Program-made: the position numbers and the translations under genes
DNA from: Candidatus Izemoplasma sp.
GTDB lineage: Bacteria > Bacillota_I > Bacilli_A > Izemoplasmatales > Izemoplasmataceae
Length of the DNA: 37,172 nucleotides
NCBI GenBank assembly: GCA_007123975.1
Contig: SLFZ01000114.1
Coordinates: forward strand, 1 to 37,172
Direction of reading: 5' to 3'
Shown: in pieces, positions 1 to 8,197 of the stretch
How positions within the stretch are numbered: position 1 is the stretch's first letter
Layout: each line of letters opens with the position of its first letter
Notes under the pieces: model-generated
The model's database searches: none
What the model was told of the DNA's origin: nothing
Seen by the model: only the letters and a program-made list of their open reading frames with translations

Positions 1-69
1 ACACCACAGACGATCGACGCACTCATGCACTTGGATTTACCATCTGGCGTGGATATCATTTTGAAATAA
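1..69 (+). CDS. rpsJ: 30S ribosomal protein S10, C-terminal end (partial)
   Basis: Only the last 22 codons and the TAA stop lie in the window; the 5' part is cut by the window edge. The visible end (TPQTIDALMHLDLPSGVDI then ILK) is the conserved S10 C-terminus. S10 is a protein of the small-subunit head and also pairs with NusB in antitermination. It stands 24 bases before rplC, as expected for the first gene of the S10 operon. The operon promoter and leader are outside the window. Confidence 0.93.
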   Translation, partial: TPQTIDALMHLDLPSGVDIILK

Positions 70-93
70 CGAAAAAATCTAGGAGGTGTACTC

Positions 94-792
94 ATGGCCA
101 AAGGTATCTTAGGAACAAAACTCGGAATGACGCAAGTCTTCAACGAGGACGGACATCTCGTTCCCGTGACGATCGTACGTTGTGAACCGAACGTTGTTCT
201 ACAGAAAAAGACCATCGAACGCGATGGCTACGAAGCCCTGCAACTCGGCTTCAAAGACAAGCGTGTAACCTTGGCGAACAAACCCGAAATGGGACATGTT
301 GCCAAAGCCAACACAAATCCTAAGCGCTACGTTAAAGAAATTGCCGGTACGGAAATGAGCAATTTCGAAGTAGGTCAGGAGATTGGAGTCAACATTTTTG
401 AAGACGGTGAAGTCGTCGACGTCACCGGCACATCGAAAGGGAAAGGCTTCCAAGGCGTTATCAAACGCCATAACCAAGCCCGCGGACCAATGTCTCACGG
501 ATCGCGCTACCACCGTGGACCCGGCTCGATGGGCCCGATTGACCCCAACCACGTACGCAAAGGGAAGAAACTCCCAGGTCACATGGGAGCGGAAACCGTT
601 ACCATACAAAACCTGAACATTGTCAAAGTCGATCCTGAACGCAACTTGCTGATGATTAAAGGCAACGTTCCGGGACCGAAACGCGGCCTTGTCGTCGTCA
701 AAAACGCCGTCAAGGGTGCTTCAGTCGAACCGCTCGACCCGCAAAAATACGTCAAAACAACAAGCGAAGCGTCGGAAGAAACGACTGAATAA
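94..792 (+). CDS. rplC: 50S ribosomal protein L3
   Basis: L3 is an early-assembling large-subunit protein whose extended loop reaches the peptidyl transferase centre. The 232-residue product opens with the family signature MAKGILGTKLGMTQVF and has the conserved SKGKGFQGVIKRH and RGPMSHGSRYHRGPGS segments of the central loop. It is slightly longer than usual because of an acidic, Ser/Thr/Glu-rich tail of about 20 residues. The start is set by a strong AGGAGGTG site about 7 bases upstream. Second gene of the S10 operon, 20 bases before rplD. Confidence 0.97.
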   Translation: MAKGILGTKLGMTQVFNEDGHLVPVTIVRCEPNVVLQKKTIERDGYEALQLGFKDKRVTLANKPEMGHVAKANTNPKRYVKEIAGTEMSNFEVGQEIGVNIFEDGEVVDVTGTSKGKGFQGVIKRHNQARGPMSHGSRYHRGPGSMGPIDPNHVRKGKKLPGHMGAETVTIQNLNIVKVDPERNLLMIKGNVPGPKRGLVVVKNAVKGASVEPLDPQKYVKTTSEASEETTE

Positions 793-812
793 CGCTGAAA
801 GGAGGATTTGAC

Positions 813-1436
813 ATGCCGAAAATTACATTGCATAACCAAGCTGGTGAAAACGTTGGAAACATTGAACTCAACGACGCCGTGTTCGGAATCGAACCCAACC
901 AGCAAGTACTTTATGAAGTTGTGAAAGCGCAGCGCGCCGCGATGCGCCAAGGAACACATAAAACGAAAGGCCGCAGCGAAGTCCGCGGCGGTGGACGCAA
1001 ACCGTGGAGACAAAAAGGCACCGGTCGTGCCCGTCACGGATCAATCCGTTCGCCCCTATGGACCGGCGGTGGTGTTACCTTCGGGCCGACACCCCGTGAT
1101 TACAGCCTAAAAGTCAACAAGAAAGTTCGTAAACTCGCCCTCCGTTCGGTGCTCTCATCGAAAGTCGCAGACAAGCAACTCTTTGTCCTCGATGCTTTCG
1201 CCATCGACGCACCGAAAACCAAGGAAGTCGTCCAGGTATTGAACAATCTCTCGCTTTCAGGGAAAGTGATGATTGTCTTAGACGCCGCCAACGACACCGT
1301 CGGCCTCGCCGCCCGCAACATCCCCGGCGTGGTGGTTCGCACCGTCGACCAAGCGAGCGTGTACGAAATGCTCAACGTCACCACCGTCTTGGCAACCCAA
1401 GACGCGGTTAAAAAATTCGAGGAGGTGCTTGGCTAA
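813..1436 (+). CDS. rplD: 50S ribosomal protein L4
   Basis: L4 lines the upper exit tunnel; in E. coli it also represses its own S10 operon. The 207-residue product has the normal length and the conserved basic loop (GRSEVRGGGRKPWRQKGTGRAR, about residues 50-71), followed by GSIRSPLWTGGGVTFGPTPRDY. It begins at an ATG after a GGAGG site. Its TAA stop shares one base with the ATG of rplW, so the two are probably translationally coupled. Whether L4 represses the operon here cannot be judged, because the operon leader is outside the window. Confidence 0.97.
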   Translation: MPKITLHNQAGENVGNIELNDAVFGIEPNQQVLYEVVKAQRAAMRQGTHKTKGRSEVRGGGRKPWRQKGTGRARHGSIRSPLWTGGGVTFGPTPRDYSLKVNKKVRKLALRSVLSSKVADKQLFVLDAFAIDAPKTKEVVQVLNNLSLSGKVMIVLDAANDTVGLAARNIPGVVVRTVDQASVYEMLNVTTVLATQDAVKKFEEVLG

Positions 1437-1720
1437 TGTTGGCATCCGAAATCATCAGAAAGCCCCTCATCACAGAAAAAAGCATGCAACTCGTTGAAAA
1501 AGAAAACAAGTACACATTCGAAGTGGACAAACGCGCAAACAAGATTCAAATCAAACAAGCCATCGAAGAACTCTTCAAGGTCACCGTCACCAAGGTGAAC
1601 ATCATCAACACGACCCCGAAGAAAAAGCGCGTTGGACGCCACGAAGGATACAAACCGCAACTGACCAAAGCCGTCGTCACGCTGAAGGCGGAAGACAAAA
1701 TCGAGATATTCTCGTCGTAA
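1436..1720 (+). CDS. rplW: 50S ribosomal protein L23
   Basis: L23 sits at the tunnel exit and is the docking site for trigger factor and signal recognition particle. The 94-residue product has the family features: an N-terminal IIRKPLITEKSM segment, the core YTFEVDKRANKIQIKQAIEELF, and the basic loop PKKKRVGRHEGYK. Its ATG overlaps the rplD stop by one base (TAATG), and the GAGGTG ribosome site lies within the last codons of rplD. The gap to rplB is 29 bases. Confidence 0.97.
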   Translation: MLASEIIRKPLITEKSMQLVEKENKYTFEVDKRANKIQIKQAIEELFKVTVTKVNIINTTPKKKRVGRHEGYKPQLTKAVVTLKAEDKIEIFSS

Positions 1721-1749
1721 GCATTCACCATTAAAGGAGGTAAACCGTA

Positions 1750-2580
1750 ATGGCACTGAAAAAGTACAAGCCAGTCACCAACGGGATGCGCAACATGACG
1801 GCCTTGGATCACGCCGAGGTCACGACCGACAAACCGGAAAAATCGCTGTTGGTGAAGCTCAATAAGAAATCGGGCCGCAACAACCAAGGTAAAATTACCG
1901 TCCGTCATCGCGGCGGTGGCGCCAAGCGTAAGTACCGCGTCATCGATTTCAAACGCAATAAAGACAACATCGACGGGCGCGTCGCCACGATCGAATACGA
2001 TCCGAACCGCACCGCGAACATCGCCCTCATCAACTATGTCGATGGCGAAAAACGTTACATCATCGCACCCAAGGGACTCAAAGTAGGCATGACCATCGAG
2101 TCAGGCGACAAAGCCGACATCAAAGTCGGTAACGCCCTACCCCTCAACAAGATTCCCGTCGGGACTGTCGTCCACAACATCGAACTCGCGCCGGGACGTG
2201 GCGGACAACTTGCTCGCTCTGCAGGAACGCGCGCGCAGATTCTCGGACGCGAAGAAAAATACGTGCTCGTGAAACTGTCTTCAGGCGAAGTGCGCCGAAT
2301 CCTCGGCACCTGCCGCGCCACCATAGGTGAAGTCGGCAACGAAGACCACGAACTCGTCAACATCGGAAAAGCCGGACGCAATCGCCACAAAGGCATTCGC
2401 CCGACCGTCCGCGGTTCAGTCATGAACCCCGTCGACCACCCACACGGTGGCGGTGAAGGACGTCAACCCATCGGACTTAAGAGCCCTGTGACGCCGTGGG
2501 GGAAACCGGCGCTTGGACTCAAGACTCGTTCTAAGAAAAAAGCCAGCGATCGCTTGATCGTTCGCCGTAAGAAGAAGTAG
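1750..2580 (+). CDS. rplB: 50S ribosomal protein L2
   Basis: L2 is one of the most conserved large-subunit proteins, needed for subunit joining and peptidyl transferase assembly. At 276 residues it has the usual length. The N-terminal RNA-binding part includes GRNNQGKITVRHRGGGAKR, and the C-terminal loop has the hallmark VDHPHGGGEGRQPIG with its conserved histidine. The tail is rich in Lys/Arg. An AAAGGAGG site stands about 8 bases before the ATG. Confidence 0.98.
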   Translation: MALKKYKPVTNGMRNMTALDHAEVTTDKPEKSLLVKLNKKSGRNNQGKITVRHRGGGAKRKYRVIDFKRNKDNIDGRVATIEYDPNRTANIALINYVDGEKRYIIAPKGLKVGMTIESGDKADIKVGNALPLNKIPVGTVVHNIELAPGRGGQLARSAGTRAQILGREEKYVLVKLSSGEVRRILGTCRATIGEVGNEDHELVNIGKAGRNRHKGIRPTVRGSVMNPVDHPHGGGEGRQPIGLKSPVTPWGKPALGLKTRSKKKASDRLIVRRKKK

Positions 2581-2598
2581 GAAAGGAGGAACTCATAC

Positions 2599-2877
2599 AT
2601 GGCACGTTCAATTAAAAAAGGTCCATTTTGCGACGACCATCTCATGCAGAAAGTCGAAGCAATGAACCAAGCCAACAAGAAAAAAGTTATCCAAACGTGG
2701 TCACGCCGTTCGACCATTTTCCCCGAATTCGTCGGACACACCATCGCCGTCTACAACGGCCGTGAACACGTACCTGTCTACGTTACTGAAGATATGGTTG
2801 GTCACAAGTTGGGAGAGTTCGCTCCGACTCGTACTTACCGCGGACACGAAAAAGACAAGAAAGTTAAGAAGAAATAA
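2599..2877 (+). CDS. rpsS: 30S ribosomal protein S19
   Basis: S19 binds 16S rRNA in the small-subunit head, next to S13, near the A-site tRNA. The 92-residue product starts MARSIKKGPFCDDHL and contains WSRRSTIFPEFVGHTIAVYNG and HKLGEFAPTRTYRGH, which define the family. Length and start are standard. It lies between rplB and rplV with gaps of 18 and 12 bases. Confidence 0.97.
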   Translation: MARSIKKGPFCDDHLMQKVEAMNQANKKKVIQTWSRRSTIFPEFVGHTIAVYNGREHVPVYVTEDMVGHKLGEFAPTRTYRGHEKDKKVKKK

Positions 2878-2889
2878 GAGGAGGATACT

Positions 2890-3225
2890 ATGGAAGCCAT
2901 TGCAAAAGCTAAACTCATCCGCATCTCTTCTCGCAAAATGAAACTGGTCATGGATTTGATTCGCGGAAAAGACGTGAACGACGCGCTGGCGATTTTGCGA
3001 ATGACCCCCAAAGCAGCCGCGCCCCATCTAGAAAAACTCGTACGTTCCGCCATCGCGAACGCGGAACATAACTACGATATGGATACCGAAAACCTTTATA
3101 TCAAATCAATCTTCGTTGGTGAAGGACCGACGCTCAAACGCATCCGTCCTCGTGCCAAAGGAAGCGCATCAAGAATACTGAAACGGACCAGTAACGCCAC
3201 CGTTGTCGTTGCTGAGAAAGAGTAA
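2890..3225 (+). CDS. rplV: 50S ribosomal protein L22
   Basis: L22 binds all domains of 23S rRNA, and its beta-hairpin lines the exit tunnel next to L4. The 111-residue product has the conserved core ISSRKMKLVMDLIRGKDV and the hairpin/tail region GPTLKRIRPRAKGSASRI followed by KRTSN, close to the macrolide-related loop. No insertion or deletion is evident in that loop. The start follows AGAGGAGG by about 8 bases. Confidence 0.97.
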   Translation: MEAIAKAKLIRISSRKMKLVMDLIRGKDVNDALAILRMTPKAAAPHLEKLVRSAIANAEHNYDMDTENLYIKSIFVGEGPTLKRIRPRAKGSASRILKRTSNATVVVAEKE

Positions 3226-3239
3226 AGGAGGGTTATCGA

Positions 3240-3893
3240 ATGGGCCAGAAAGTAAGTCCAGTCGGACTGCGTCTCGGAATCATTCGCGATTGGGACGCAC
3301 GTTGGTACGCTGATAAAAACACTGTCGCTGATTGGCTACAGGAAGACATAAAGATTCGCGAACTGCTCACTGATTTTTATCGCAATGCCGCCGTATCGAA
3401 AATTGAAATCGAACGTTTAAAAAACCGCGTAATCCTGACCGTTCACACCGCCAAACCTGGTATGGTGATCGGACGAGAAGGTAAAGTGAAAAACGAAGTC
3501 GTCAACAAGCTATCAAAGCTGACCGACAAAAACATCATCTTAAACGTTGTTGAAGTGAAAAAGCCGGAACTCGACGCGCAACTCGTCGCCGACTCCATCG
3601 CCCAACAACTCGAAAACCGCGCCTCATTCCGTCGCGTGCAAAAAATGGCGATTCAACGTGCCATGCGCGCCGGTGCTAGAGGATGCAAGACGCTTGTTTC
3701 AGGCCGTCTTGGCGGTGCCGAAATCGCTCGTAACGAGGGGTATAGTGAGGGCAACGTCCCACTCCATACGCTTCGTGCCGACATCGATTACGCCACCAGT
3801 GAAGCCATGACGACCTACGGGAAACTTGGCGTCAAGGTATGGATCTACAAAGGCGAGATCCTACCTGCGAAAAAGAACAAGGGGGCTAACTAA
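3240..3893 (+). CDS. rpsC: 30S ribosomal protein S3
   Basis: S3 forms part of the mRNA entry site. The 217-residue product starts MGQKVSPVGLRLGIIRDWDARW. It has an N-terminal KH domain with the GMVIGREGKVKNEV loop (about residues 76-89) and the C-terminal domain with GARGCKTLVSGRLGGAEIAR. Length matches Bacillota S3. It ends two bases before rplP. Confidence 0.97.
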   Translation: MGQKVSPVGLRLGIIRDWDARWYADKNTVADWLQEDIKIRELLTDFYRNAAVSKIEIERLKNRVILTVHTAKPGMVIGREGKVKNEVVNKLSKLTDKNIILNVVEVKKPELDAQLVADSIAQQLENRASFRRVQKMAIQRAMRAGARGCKTLVSGRLGGAEIARNEGYSEGNVPLHTLRADIDYATSEAMTTYGKLGVKVWIYKGEILPAKKNKGAN

Positions 3894-3895
3894 AC

Positions 3896-4327
3896 ATGTT
3901 AATGCCTAAACGTACGAAATACAGACGCCCTCACCGTGTACCCTATGAAGGCAAAGCCAAAGGCGGAACGTATGTCAACTTTGGCGATTACGGCCTGCAG
4001 TCGCTCGAAGGCGCTTGGATCACAAGCCGTCAAATCGAAGCTGCCCGTATCGCCATCAATCGCTACATGAAACGCCAAGGTAAGCTTTGGATTCGCATTT
4101 TCCCGCATTTGGCAAAAACCGCCAAGCCGCTTGAAGTGCGCATGGGTTCCGGTAAAGGTGCACCCGAAAGTTGGGTCGCCGTCGTCAAAGAGGGCACCAT
4201 CATGTTCGAAGTGGCCGGGGTAACTGAAGAAATCGCCCACGAAGCGTTGCGCCTTGCATCGCACAAGCTTCCGGTCAAGACGAAAGTAGTCAGAAAAGAA
4301 AGTGTTGGTGATTCTAATGACCGCTAA
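3896..4327 (+). CDS. rplP: 50S ribosomal protein L16
   Basis: L16 organises the tRNA-binding site of the large subunit near the A site. The 143-residue product begins MLMPKRTKYRRPHRV; the first ATG is preferred over the internal one two codons later, because the MLxPKR start is typical of the family and because an AAGGGGG site lies 10 bases before it. The conserved ITSRQIEAARIAINRYMKRQGK and MGSGKGAPESWVAVV segments are present. The last 11 bases overlap rpmC in another frame. Confidence 0.97.
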   Translation: MLMPKRTKYRRPHRVPYEGKAKGGTYVNFGDYGLQSLEGAWITSRQIEAARIAINRYMKRQGKLWIRIFPHLAKTAKPLEVRMGSGKGAPESWVAVVKEGTIMFEVAGVTEEIAHEALRLASHKLPVKTKVVRKESVGDSNDR

Positions 4328-4508
4328 TGACATTAGAGAATGGGACACCGCCAAAATCAACAGCGAGATTGTCGCACTGAAAAAGGAGCTCTTTGACCTC
4401 CGTTTCCAACAAGCGACAGGACAGCTCGAGAACACCGCCCGTATCCCCAAAGTGAAAAAAGCCATTGCCCGTATGAAAACAATCCTAAACGAGCGCAATG
4501 CGAAATAG
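4317..4508 (+). CDS. rpmC: 50S ribosomal protein L29
   Basis: L29 is a small helical-hairpin protein at the tunnel exit, next to L23. The ATG at 4317 gives a 63-residue product (MTANDIREWDTAKIN, then ELFDLRFQQATGQLENTARI and KKAIARMKTI), matching the family length. An upstream in-frame ATG at 4302 would add five residues not seen in L29. The gene overlaps the end of rplP by 11 bases, so coupling is likely. Confidence 0.95.
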   Translation: MTANDIREWDTAKINSEIVALKKELFDLRFQQATGQLENTARIPKVKKAIARMKTILNERNAK

Positions 4509-4525
4509 GTCGAAAGGAGAATTCG

Positions 4526-4786
4526 ATGGAACGCAACAGTAGAAGAATCCTAACCGGTACCGTCGTTTCGACGAAGACCGACAAAACGATAACCGTCATG
4601 GTCGAAAGCTATAAAAAACACAGACTCTACGGAAAACGCGTCAAAAATTCCAAAAAGTTTGCCGCCCACGATGAAAACAACCAAGCGCAAATCGGCGATG
4701 TCGTCAAAATTATGGAGACACGTCCGCTTTCGAAGACGAAGAAGTTCCGCTTGCTTGAGATCGTAGAAAGCAAAGTGCTCGTTTAA
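4526..4786 (+). CDS. rpsQ: 30S ribosomal protein S17
   Basis: S17 is a primary 16S-binding OB-fold protein. The 86-residue product contains RRILTGTVVSTKTDKTITV, KKHRLYGKRVKNSKKFAAHDE and GDVVKIMETRPLSKTKKFRL, the three family blocks, at the usual length. An AAAGGAG site precedes the ATG. It lies in the standard rpmC-rpsQ-rplN order. Confidence 0.97.
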   Translation: MERNSRRILTGTVVSTKTDKTITVMVESYKKHRLYGKRVKNSKKFAAHDENNQAQIGDVVKIMETRPLSKTKKFRLLEIVESKVLV

Positions 4787-4810
4787 CGCGCATATAAGGA
4801 GGTACTTACC

Positions 4811-5179
4811 ATGATTCAACAAGAATCGAGATTAAAAATCGCAGACAACTCCGGTGCCAAAGAAATCCTTACGATTAAGGTGCTCGGCGGAACCCGAAGA
4901 AAATACGCACGAATCGGCGACATCATCACAGCAACCGTCAAGCAAGCCACCCCGGGTGGTACGGTTAAAAAAGGTGAAATCGTCAAAGCCGTCATCGTTC
5001 GTACCAAGCGCGAAACCCGTCGTCCTGACGGCACATACATCCGGTTCGACGAAAACGCGGCCGTCATCGTCCGCGACGACAAATCACCGCGCGGCACGCG
5101 GATTTTCGGGCCCGTCGCGAGAGAACTTCGTGAAGAAGGCTTCATGAAAATCGTCTCGCTTGCCCCGGAAGTACTATAA
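4811..5179 (+). CDS. rplN: 50S ribosomal protein L14
   Basis: L14 contacts 16S rRNA across the subunit interface and is the docking site for RsfS. The 122-residue product has the start MIQQESRLKIADNSGAKE and the family signature around RPDGTYIRFDENAAVI, and it ends with FGPVARELREEGFMKIVSLAPEVL split over the final segment. Its length is exactly that of Bacillus L14. A strong AAGGAGGT site precedes it. Confidence 0.97.
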   Translation: MIQQESRLKIADNSGAKEILTIKVLGGTRRKYARIGDIITATVKQATPGGTVKKGEIVKAVIVRTKRETRRPDGTYIRFDENAAVIVRDDKSPRGTRIFGPVARELREEGFMKIVSLAPEVL

Positions 5180-5199
5180 CGGAGTAGGAGGAAAACCGC

Positions 5200-5529
5200 A
5201 TGAAGATTAAAAAAGGCGACAAAGTACGTGTCATTTCCGGCGAAGCCCGCGGAAAAGAAGGCACCGTACTGAAAACGTTCCCCAAAACCGATCGCGTGCT
5301 CATTGAAGGCGTCAACGTCGTCAAAAAACACGCGAAACCTACTCAAGCCAACCCCGACGGAGGCATCATCGAGTTCGAAGCGCCCATTCACGCTTCCAAC
5401 GTCATGCTTGTCGACAAGAAAGGGAACCCGACACGAGTAGGCCATAAAACCGTCACCGAAACGGTCAAGAAAAAAACCGTGACACGCAAAGTGCGCGTCG
5501 CAAAAAAAACCGGCGAAGTCTTGGACTAA
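5200..5529 (+). CDS. rplX: 50S ribosomal protein L24
   Basis: L24 is an assembly-initiator protein that binds the 5' domain of 23S rRNA. The 109-residue product begins with a KOW motif (MKIKKGDKVRVISGEARGKE, then GTVLKTFP), followed by GVNVVKKHAKPTQANPDGGI and a basic C-terminal extension ending KKTVTRKVRVAKKTGEVLD. The length is within the bacterial range. It is 22 bases upstream of rplE. Confidence 0.97.
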   Translation: MKIKKGDKVRVISGEARGKEGTVLKTFPKTDRVLIEGVNVVKKHAKPTQANPDGGIIEFEAPIHASNVMLVDKKGNPTRVGHKTVTETVKKKTVTRKVRVAKKTGEVLD

Positions 5530-5551
5530 CTGAGAGAGGAGGCATCAGTGG

Positions 5552-6094
5552 ATGAATCGTTTACAAGAGAAGTACACTAACGAGGTGCGCCCCGCCCTGG
5601 TCGAGAAGTTCGAATTCTCGTCTGTCATGGAAGCACCCCGACTCGAAAAAGTCGTGGTCAACATGGGCGTCGGCGATGCCGTTGATAACACCAAAGCACT
5701 TGACGATGCAGTCAAGGAGCTCACCCTTTTAACCGGACAAAAACCTGTCATTACACGAGCCAAAAAATCGATTGCCAACTTCAAACTACGTGAAGACATG
5801 GCGATCGGCTGCAAGGTCACCCTTCGTGGCGAAAGAATGTACGAGTTTTTGGACAAACTCATGAACATCGCACTTCCACGCGTGCGCGACTTCCAAGGCG
5901 TTAGTCCCAAGGCGTTCGACGGGAGAGGCAATTACACGCTCGGCGTCCGCGAGCAGTTGATTTTCCCGGAAATTAACTACGACGACGTCAACCGCGTCCG
6001 CGGCATGGACATCGTCGTCGTGACGACGGCAGAAACGGATTTACACGCACGAGAGTTGCTCGGTCAACTCGGTATGCCGTTCAGAAAAAACTAA
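5552..6094 (+). CDS. rplE: 50S ribosomal protein L5
   Basis: L5 binds 5S rRNA and forms the B1b inter-subunit bridge. The 180-residue product contains RLEKVVVNMGVGDAVD, LTGQKPVITRAKKSIANFKL, and the C-terminal block FPEINYDDVNRVRGMDI. The length equals typical Bacillota L5. The ATG is 9 bases after AGGAGG; a GTG three bases earlier is out of frame. Confidence 0.97.
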   Translation: MNRLQEKYTNEVRPALVEKFEFSSVMEAPRLEKVVVNMGVGDAVDNTKALDDAVKELTLLTGQKPVITRAKKSIANFKLREDMAIGCKVTLRGERMYEFLDKLMNIALPRVRDFQGVSPKAFDGRGNYTLGVREQLIFPEINYDDVNRVRGMDIVVVTTAETDLHARELLGQLGMPFRKN

Positions 6095-6104
6095 GGAGGC
6101 TATT

Positions 6105-6290
6105 ATGGCTAAAACGTCAATGATTAAAAAGTCAGAGCGAACGCCGAAATTCAAAGTTCGTCAATATACCCGTTGCGAACGCTGCGGCAGACCCCACGCC
6201 GTCATTCGCAAGTTCAAGCTGTGCCGTATTTGTTTCCGCGAACTCGCATACAAAGGACAAATACCCGGCGTCAAAAAAGCAAGCTGGTAA
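6105..6290 (+). CDS. rpsN: 30S ribosomal protein S14, zinc-binding (type Z)
   Basis: This is the short, zinc-containing form of S14 (61 residues). It has two CxxC pairs at Cys24/Cys27 and Cys40/Cys43 around CERCGRPHAV and LCRICFRELAYKGQIPGV. S14 lies in the 30S head, near S3 and S10. Bacillota often carry a second zinc-free copy elsewhere, induced under zinc starvation; whether one exists here is unknown. Confidence 0.97.
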   Translation: MAKTSMIKKSERTPKFKVRQYTRCERCGRPHAVIRKFKLCRICFRELAYKGQIPGVKKASW

Positions 6291-6326
6291 CGCTATTTCT
6301 AAACTTTTGGGAGGAGGCAACAACCC

Positions 6327-6722
6327 ATGGTAATGACAGACCCGATCGCTGATATGCTCACGCGTATCCGCAACGCGAACCAAATGAAAAAACAAACGGT
6401 CGATATGCCCGCGTCAAAGCTGAAGCAACAAGTGCTGGAATTGCTGCGTGAAGAAGGCTACATCGCCAATGTCGCGCTCGTCAAAGTAAAACCGGTCAAC
6501 TTGCTTCGCGTGACATTAAAATACATGCAAAACGACCGCGTCGTCAAAGGGCTCAAACGGATTTCTAAACCGGGCCTTAGAGTGTACGCGAAACACGGCG
6601 AAATGCCGAAAGTGCTGAACGGACTGGGAATCGCCATCGTTTCCACGTCACGGGGCATCATGACTGACCGTGAGTGCCGCAAACAGGAAATCGGTGGAGA
6701 AATCCTAGCGTACGTATGGTAA
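6327..6722 (+). CDS. rpsH: 30S ribosomal protein S8
   Basis: S8 is a primary 16S rRNA binder and, in E. coli, the repressor of the spc operon. The 131-residue product starts MVMTDPIADMLTRIRNAN and ends with the C-terminal signature around GIAIVSTSRGIMTDREC. The first ATG is chosen because the MVMTDP start is the Bacillota form and a GAGGAGG site stands about 9 bases upstream; an ATG two codons later is the alternative. The preceding gap is 36 bases, the joint longest inside the cluster. Confidence 0.97.
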   Translation: MVMTDPIADMLTRIRNANQMKKQTVDMPASKLKQQVLELLREEGYIANVALVKVKPVNLLRVTLKYMQNDRVVKGLKRISKPGLRVYAKHGEMPKVLNGLGIAIVSTSRGIMTDRECRKQEIGGEILAYVW

Positions 6723-6743
6723 TCAGACAAAGGAGGTAAAACC

Positions 6744-7280
6744 ATGAGTCGTATTGGGAACAAACCGATCGCGCTGCCAAATGGCGTAAGCGCATCGGTG
6801 AACGGAACGACCGTTGAGGTCAAAGGTCCCAAAGGGACGCTTTCAATGGAGGCGCATCCTTCCATGCGCGTACGCGTCGAGGAAGACAGCATCATCGTTG
6901 AAAGAACCGGAGAGACAAAAACAGACAAAACGCTGCACGGCACGGCCCGCTCATTAATCAACAACATGGTCGTCGGCGTCAGCGAAGGCTATAAAAAACA
7001 ACTGAGCATGATCGGCGTCGGATACCGCGCCCAGCTCAGAGGCAACACCCTCGTGCTCAACGCCGGGTATTCACAACCCGTCGAAGCCACGATTCCGGAA
7101 GGAATTAGCGTCGAAGTGGTCAAGAACACCCAGATCACCATCGAAGGCATCGACAAACAACGTGTCGGCGAATTCGCCGCTAACGTACGTGCGATTCGCA
7201 AGCCCGAGCCTTACCTCGGGAAAGGCATCCGCTACGTCGATGAGCATGTACGTCGCAAAGAAGGAAAAACTGCTAAATAG
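6744..7280 (+). CDS. rplF: 50S ribosomal protein L6
   Basis: L6 lies at the base of the L7/L12 stalk near the sarcin-ricin loop. The 178-residue product begins MSRIGNKPIALPNGV and has the two repeated L6 domains; the second ends with the signature PEPYLGKGIRYVDEHVRRKEG. Length is normal. An AAAGGAGG site is well placed. Gene order rpsH-rplF-rplR is canonical. Confidence 0.97.
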   Translation: MSRIGNKPIALPNGVSASVNGTTVEVKGPKGTLSMEAHPSMRVRVEEDSIIVERTGETKTDKTLHGTARSLINNMVVGVSEGYKKQLSMIGVGYRAQLRGNTLVLNAGYSQPVEATIPEGISVEVVKNTQITIEGIDKQRVGEFAANVRAIRKPEPYLGKGIRYVDEHVRRKEGKTAK

Positions 7281-7300
7281 GCAGTAAGAGGTGACACGAT

Positions 7301-7663
7301 ATGTTTAAGAAGAAAGCTCGCAACACCCTACGTAAAAAACGCCACCTGCGTATCCGCAAGTCGCTCATCGGAACGCCGCTTAAGCCTCGTCTTAGCGTCT
7401 TCCGTTCGAATAAGAACATCAGCGCGCAGCTGATCGACGACGTCAACGGCGTCACCCTCGTCAGCGCATCCTCACTTGAGGATTACTGCGAAGCAACCGA
7501 CGCTAGAAACGTCAAAGGCGCAAGCCTCGTCGGCGAAAAACTCGCCGAGCGCGCGATCGAAAAAGACATCAAACGCGTGGTCTTCGACCGCGGTGGATAC
7601 TTGTACCACGGGCGCGTCAAAGCGCTCGCTGAAGCCGCCCGTAAAACGGGATTGGAATTCTAA
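7301..7663 (+). CDS. rplR: 50S ribosomal protein L18
   Basis: L18 carries 5S rRNA into the large subunit together with L5. The 120-residue product has the basic N-terminus (FKKKARNTLRKKRHLRIRKS), the LSVFRSNKNISAQLIDD core, and a C-terminal VVFDRGGYLYHGRVKALAEAAR block with the FDRGGYxYHGRV signature. The ribosome site (AGAGGTG) is weaker than that of its neighbours. Confidence 0.97.
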   Translation: MFKKKARNTLRKKRHLRIRKSLIGTPLKPRLSVFRSNKNISAQLIDDVNGVTLVSASSLEDYCEATDARNVKGASLVGEKLAERAIEKDIKRVVFDRGGYLYHGRVKALAEAARKTGLEF

Positions 7664-7678
7664 AAAGGAGGTAAGCCG

Positions 7679-8197
7679 ATGCAACAGAAGAGAAGAAAAC
7701 AACGCAGAAAACGCGAAGAAAACATCTACGAAGAACGCGTCGTGAACATCAACCGCGTCGCCAAAGTCGTCAAAGGTGGACGCCGTTTCCGCTTCAGTGC
7801 CCTCGTGGTCGTTGGTGACCGAAAAGGCCAAGTCGGATTCGGAACCGGTAAAGCACAAGAAGTTCCCGATGCCATCAAAAAAGCCATCGAAGAAGCCAAA
7901 AGCAACTTCGTCAAAGTGCCGATGTACGGTACCACCATACCCCATGAAATCACTGGACGTTTCGGTGCCGGAAAAGTCTTTTTGAAACCGGCCGTTGAAG
8001 GTACCGGCGTCATCGCTGGCGGCCCTGTACGCGCCATCTTAGAAGCCGCAGGCGTCGGAGACATCCTCAGCAAATCTCTCGGTTCGAGCACCCCGATCAA
8101 CATGGTTCGTGCGACCATGGACGGCATTAGTCGTCTGCGCACCGCTGACCAAGTCGCTCGCGTTCGCGGAAAAACCGCAAAGGAGATTTTGAGCTGA
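7679..8197 (+). CDS. rpsE: 30S ribosomal protein S5
   Basis: S5 contributes to mRNA helicase activity and decoding accuracy. The 172-residue product has the double-stranded RNA-binding-like N-terminal domain (ERVVNINRVAKVVKGGRRFR) and GDRKGQVGFGTGKAQEVPDA, then the C-terminal AGVGDILSKSLGSSTPIN block. An early Arg/Lys-rich stretch (QKRRKQRRKR) precedes the domain. Its TGA stop shares one base with the ATG of rpmD. Confidence 0.97.
   Translation: MQQKRRKQRRKREENIYEERVVNINRVAKVVKGGRRFRFSALVVVGDRKGQVGFGTGKAQEVPDAIKKAIEEAKSNFVKVPMYGTTIPHEITGRFGAGKVFLKPAVEGTGVIAGGPVRAILEAAGVGDILSKSLGSSTPINMVRATMDGISRLRTADQVARVRGKTAKEILS

Noticed and set aside
199..1037. Long minus-strand open frames opposite rplC and rplD (and similar ones across the window, for example 3899-4498, 4816-5445, 16816-17454)
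   Set aside because: They mirror conserved genes, have no plausible ribosome sites or family motifs, and arise from the codon bias of the real genes.
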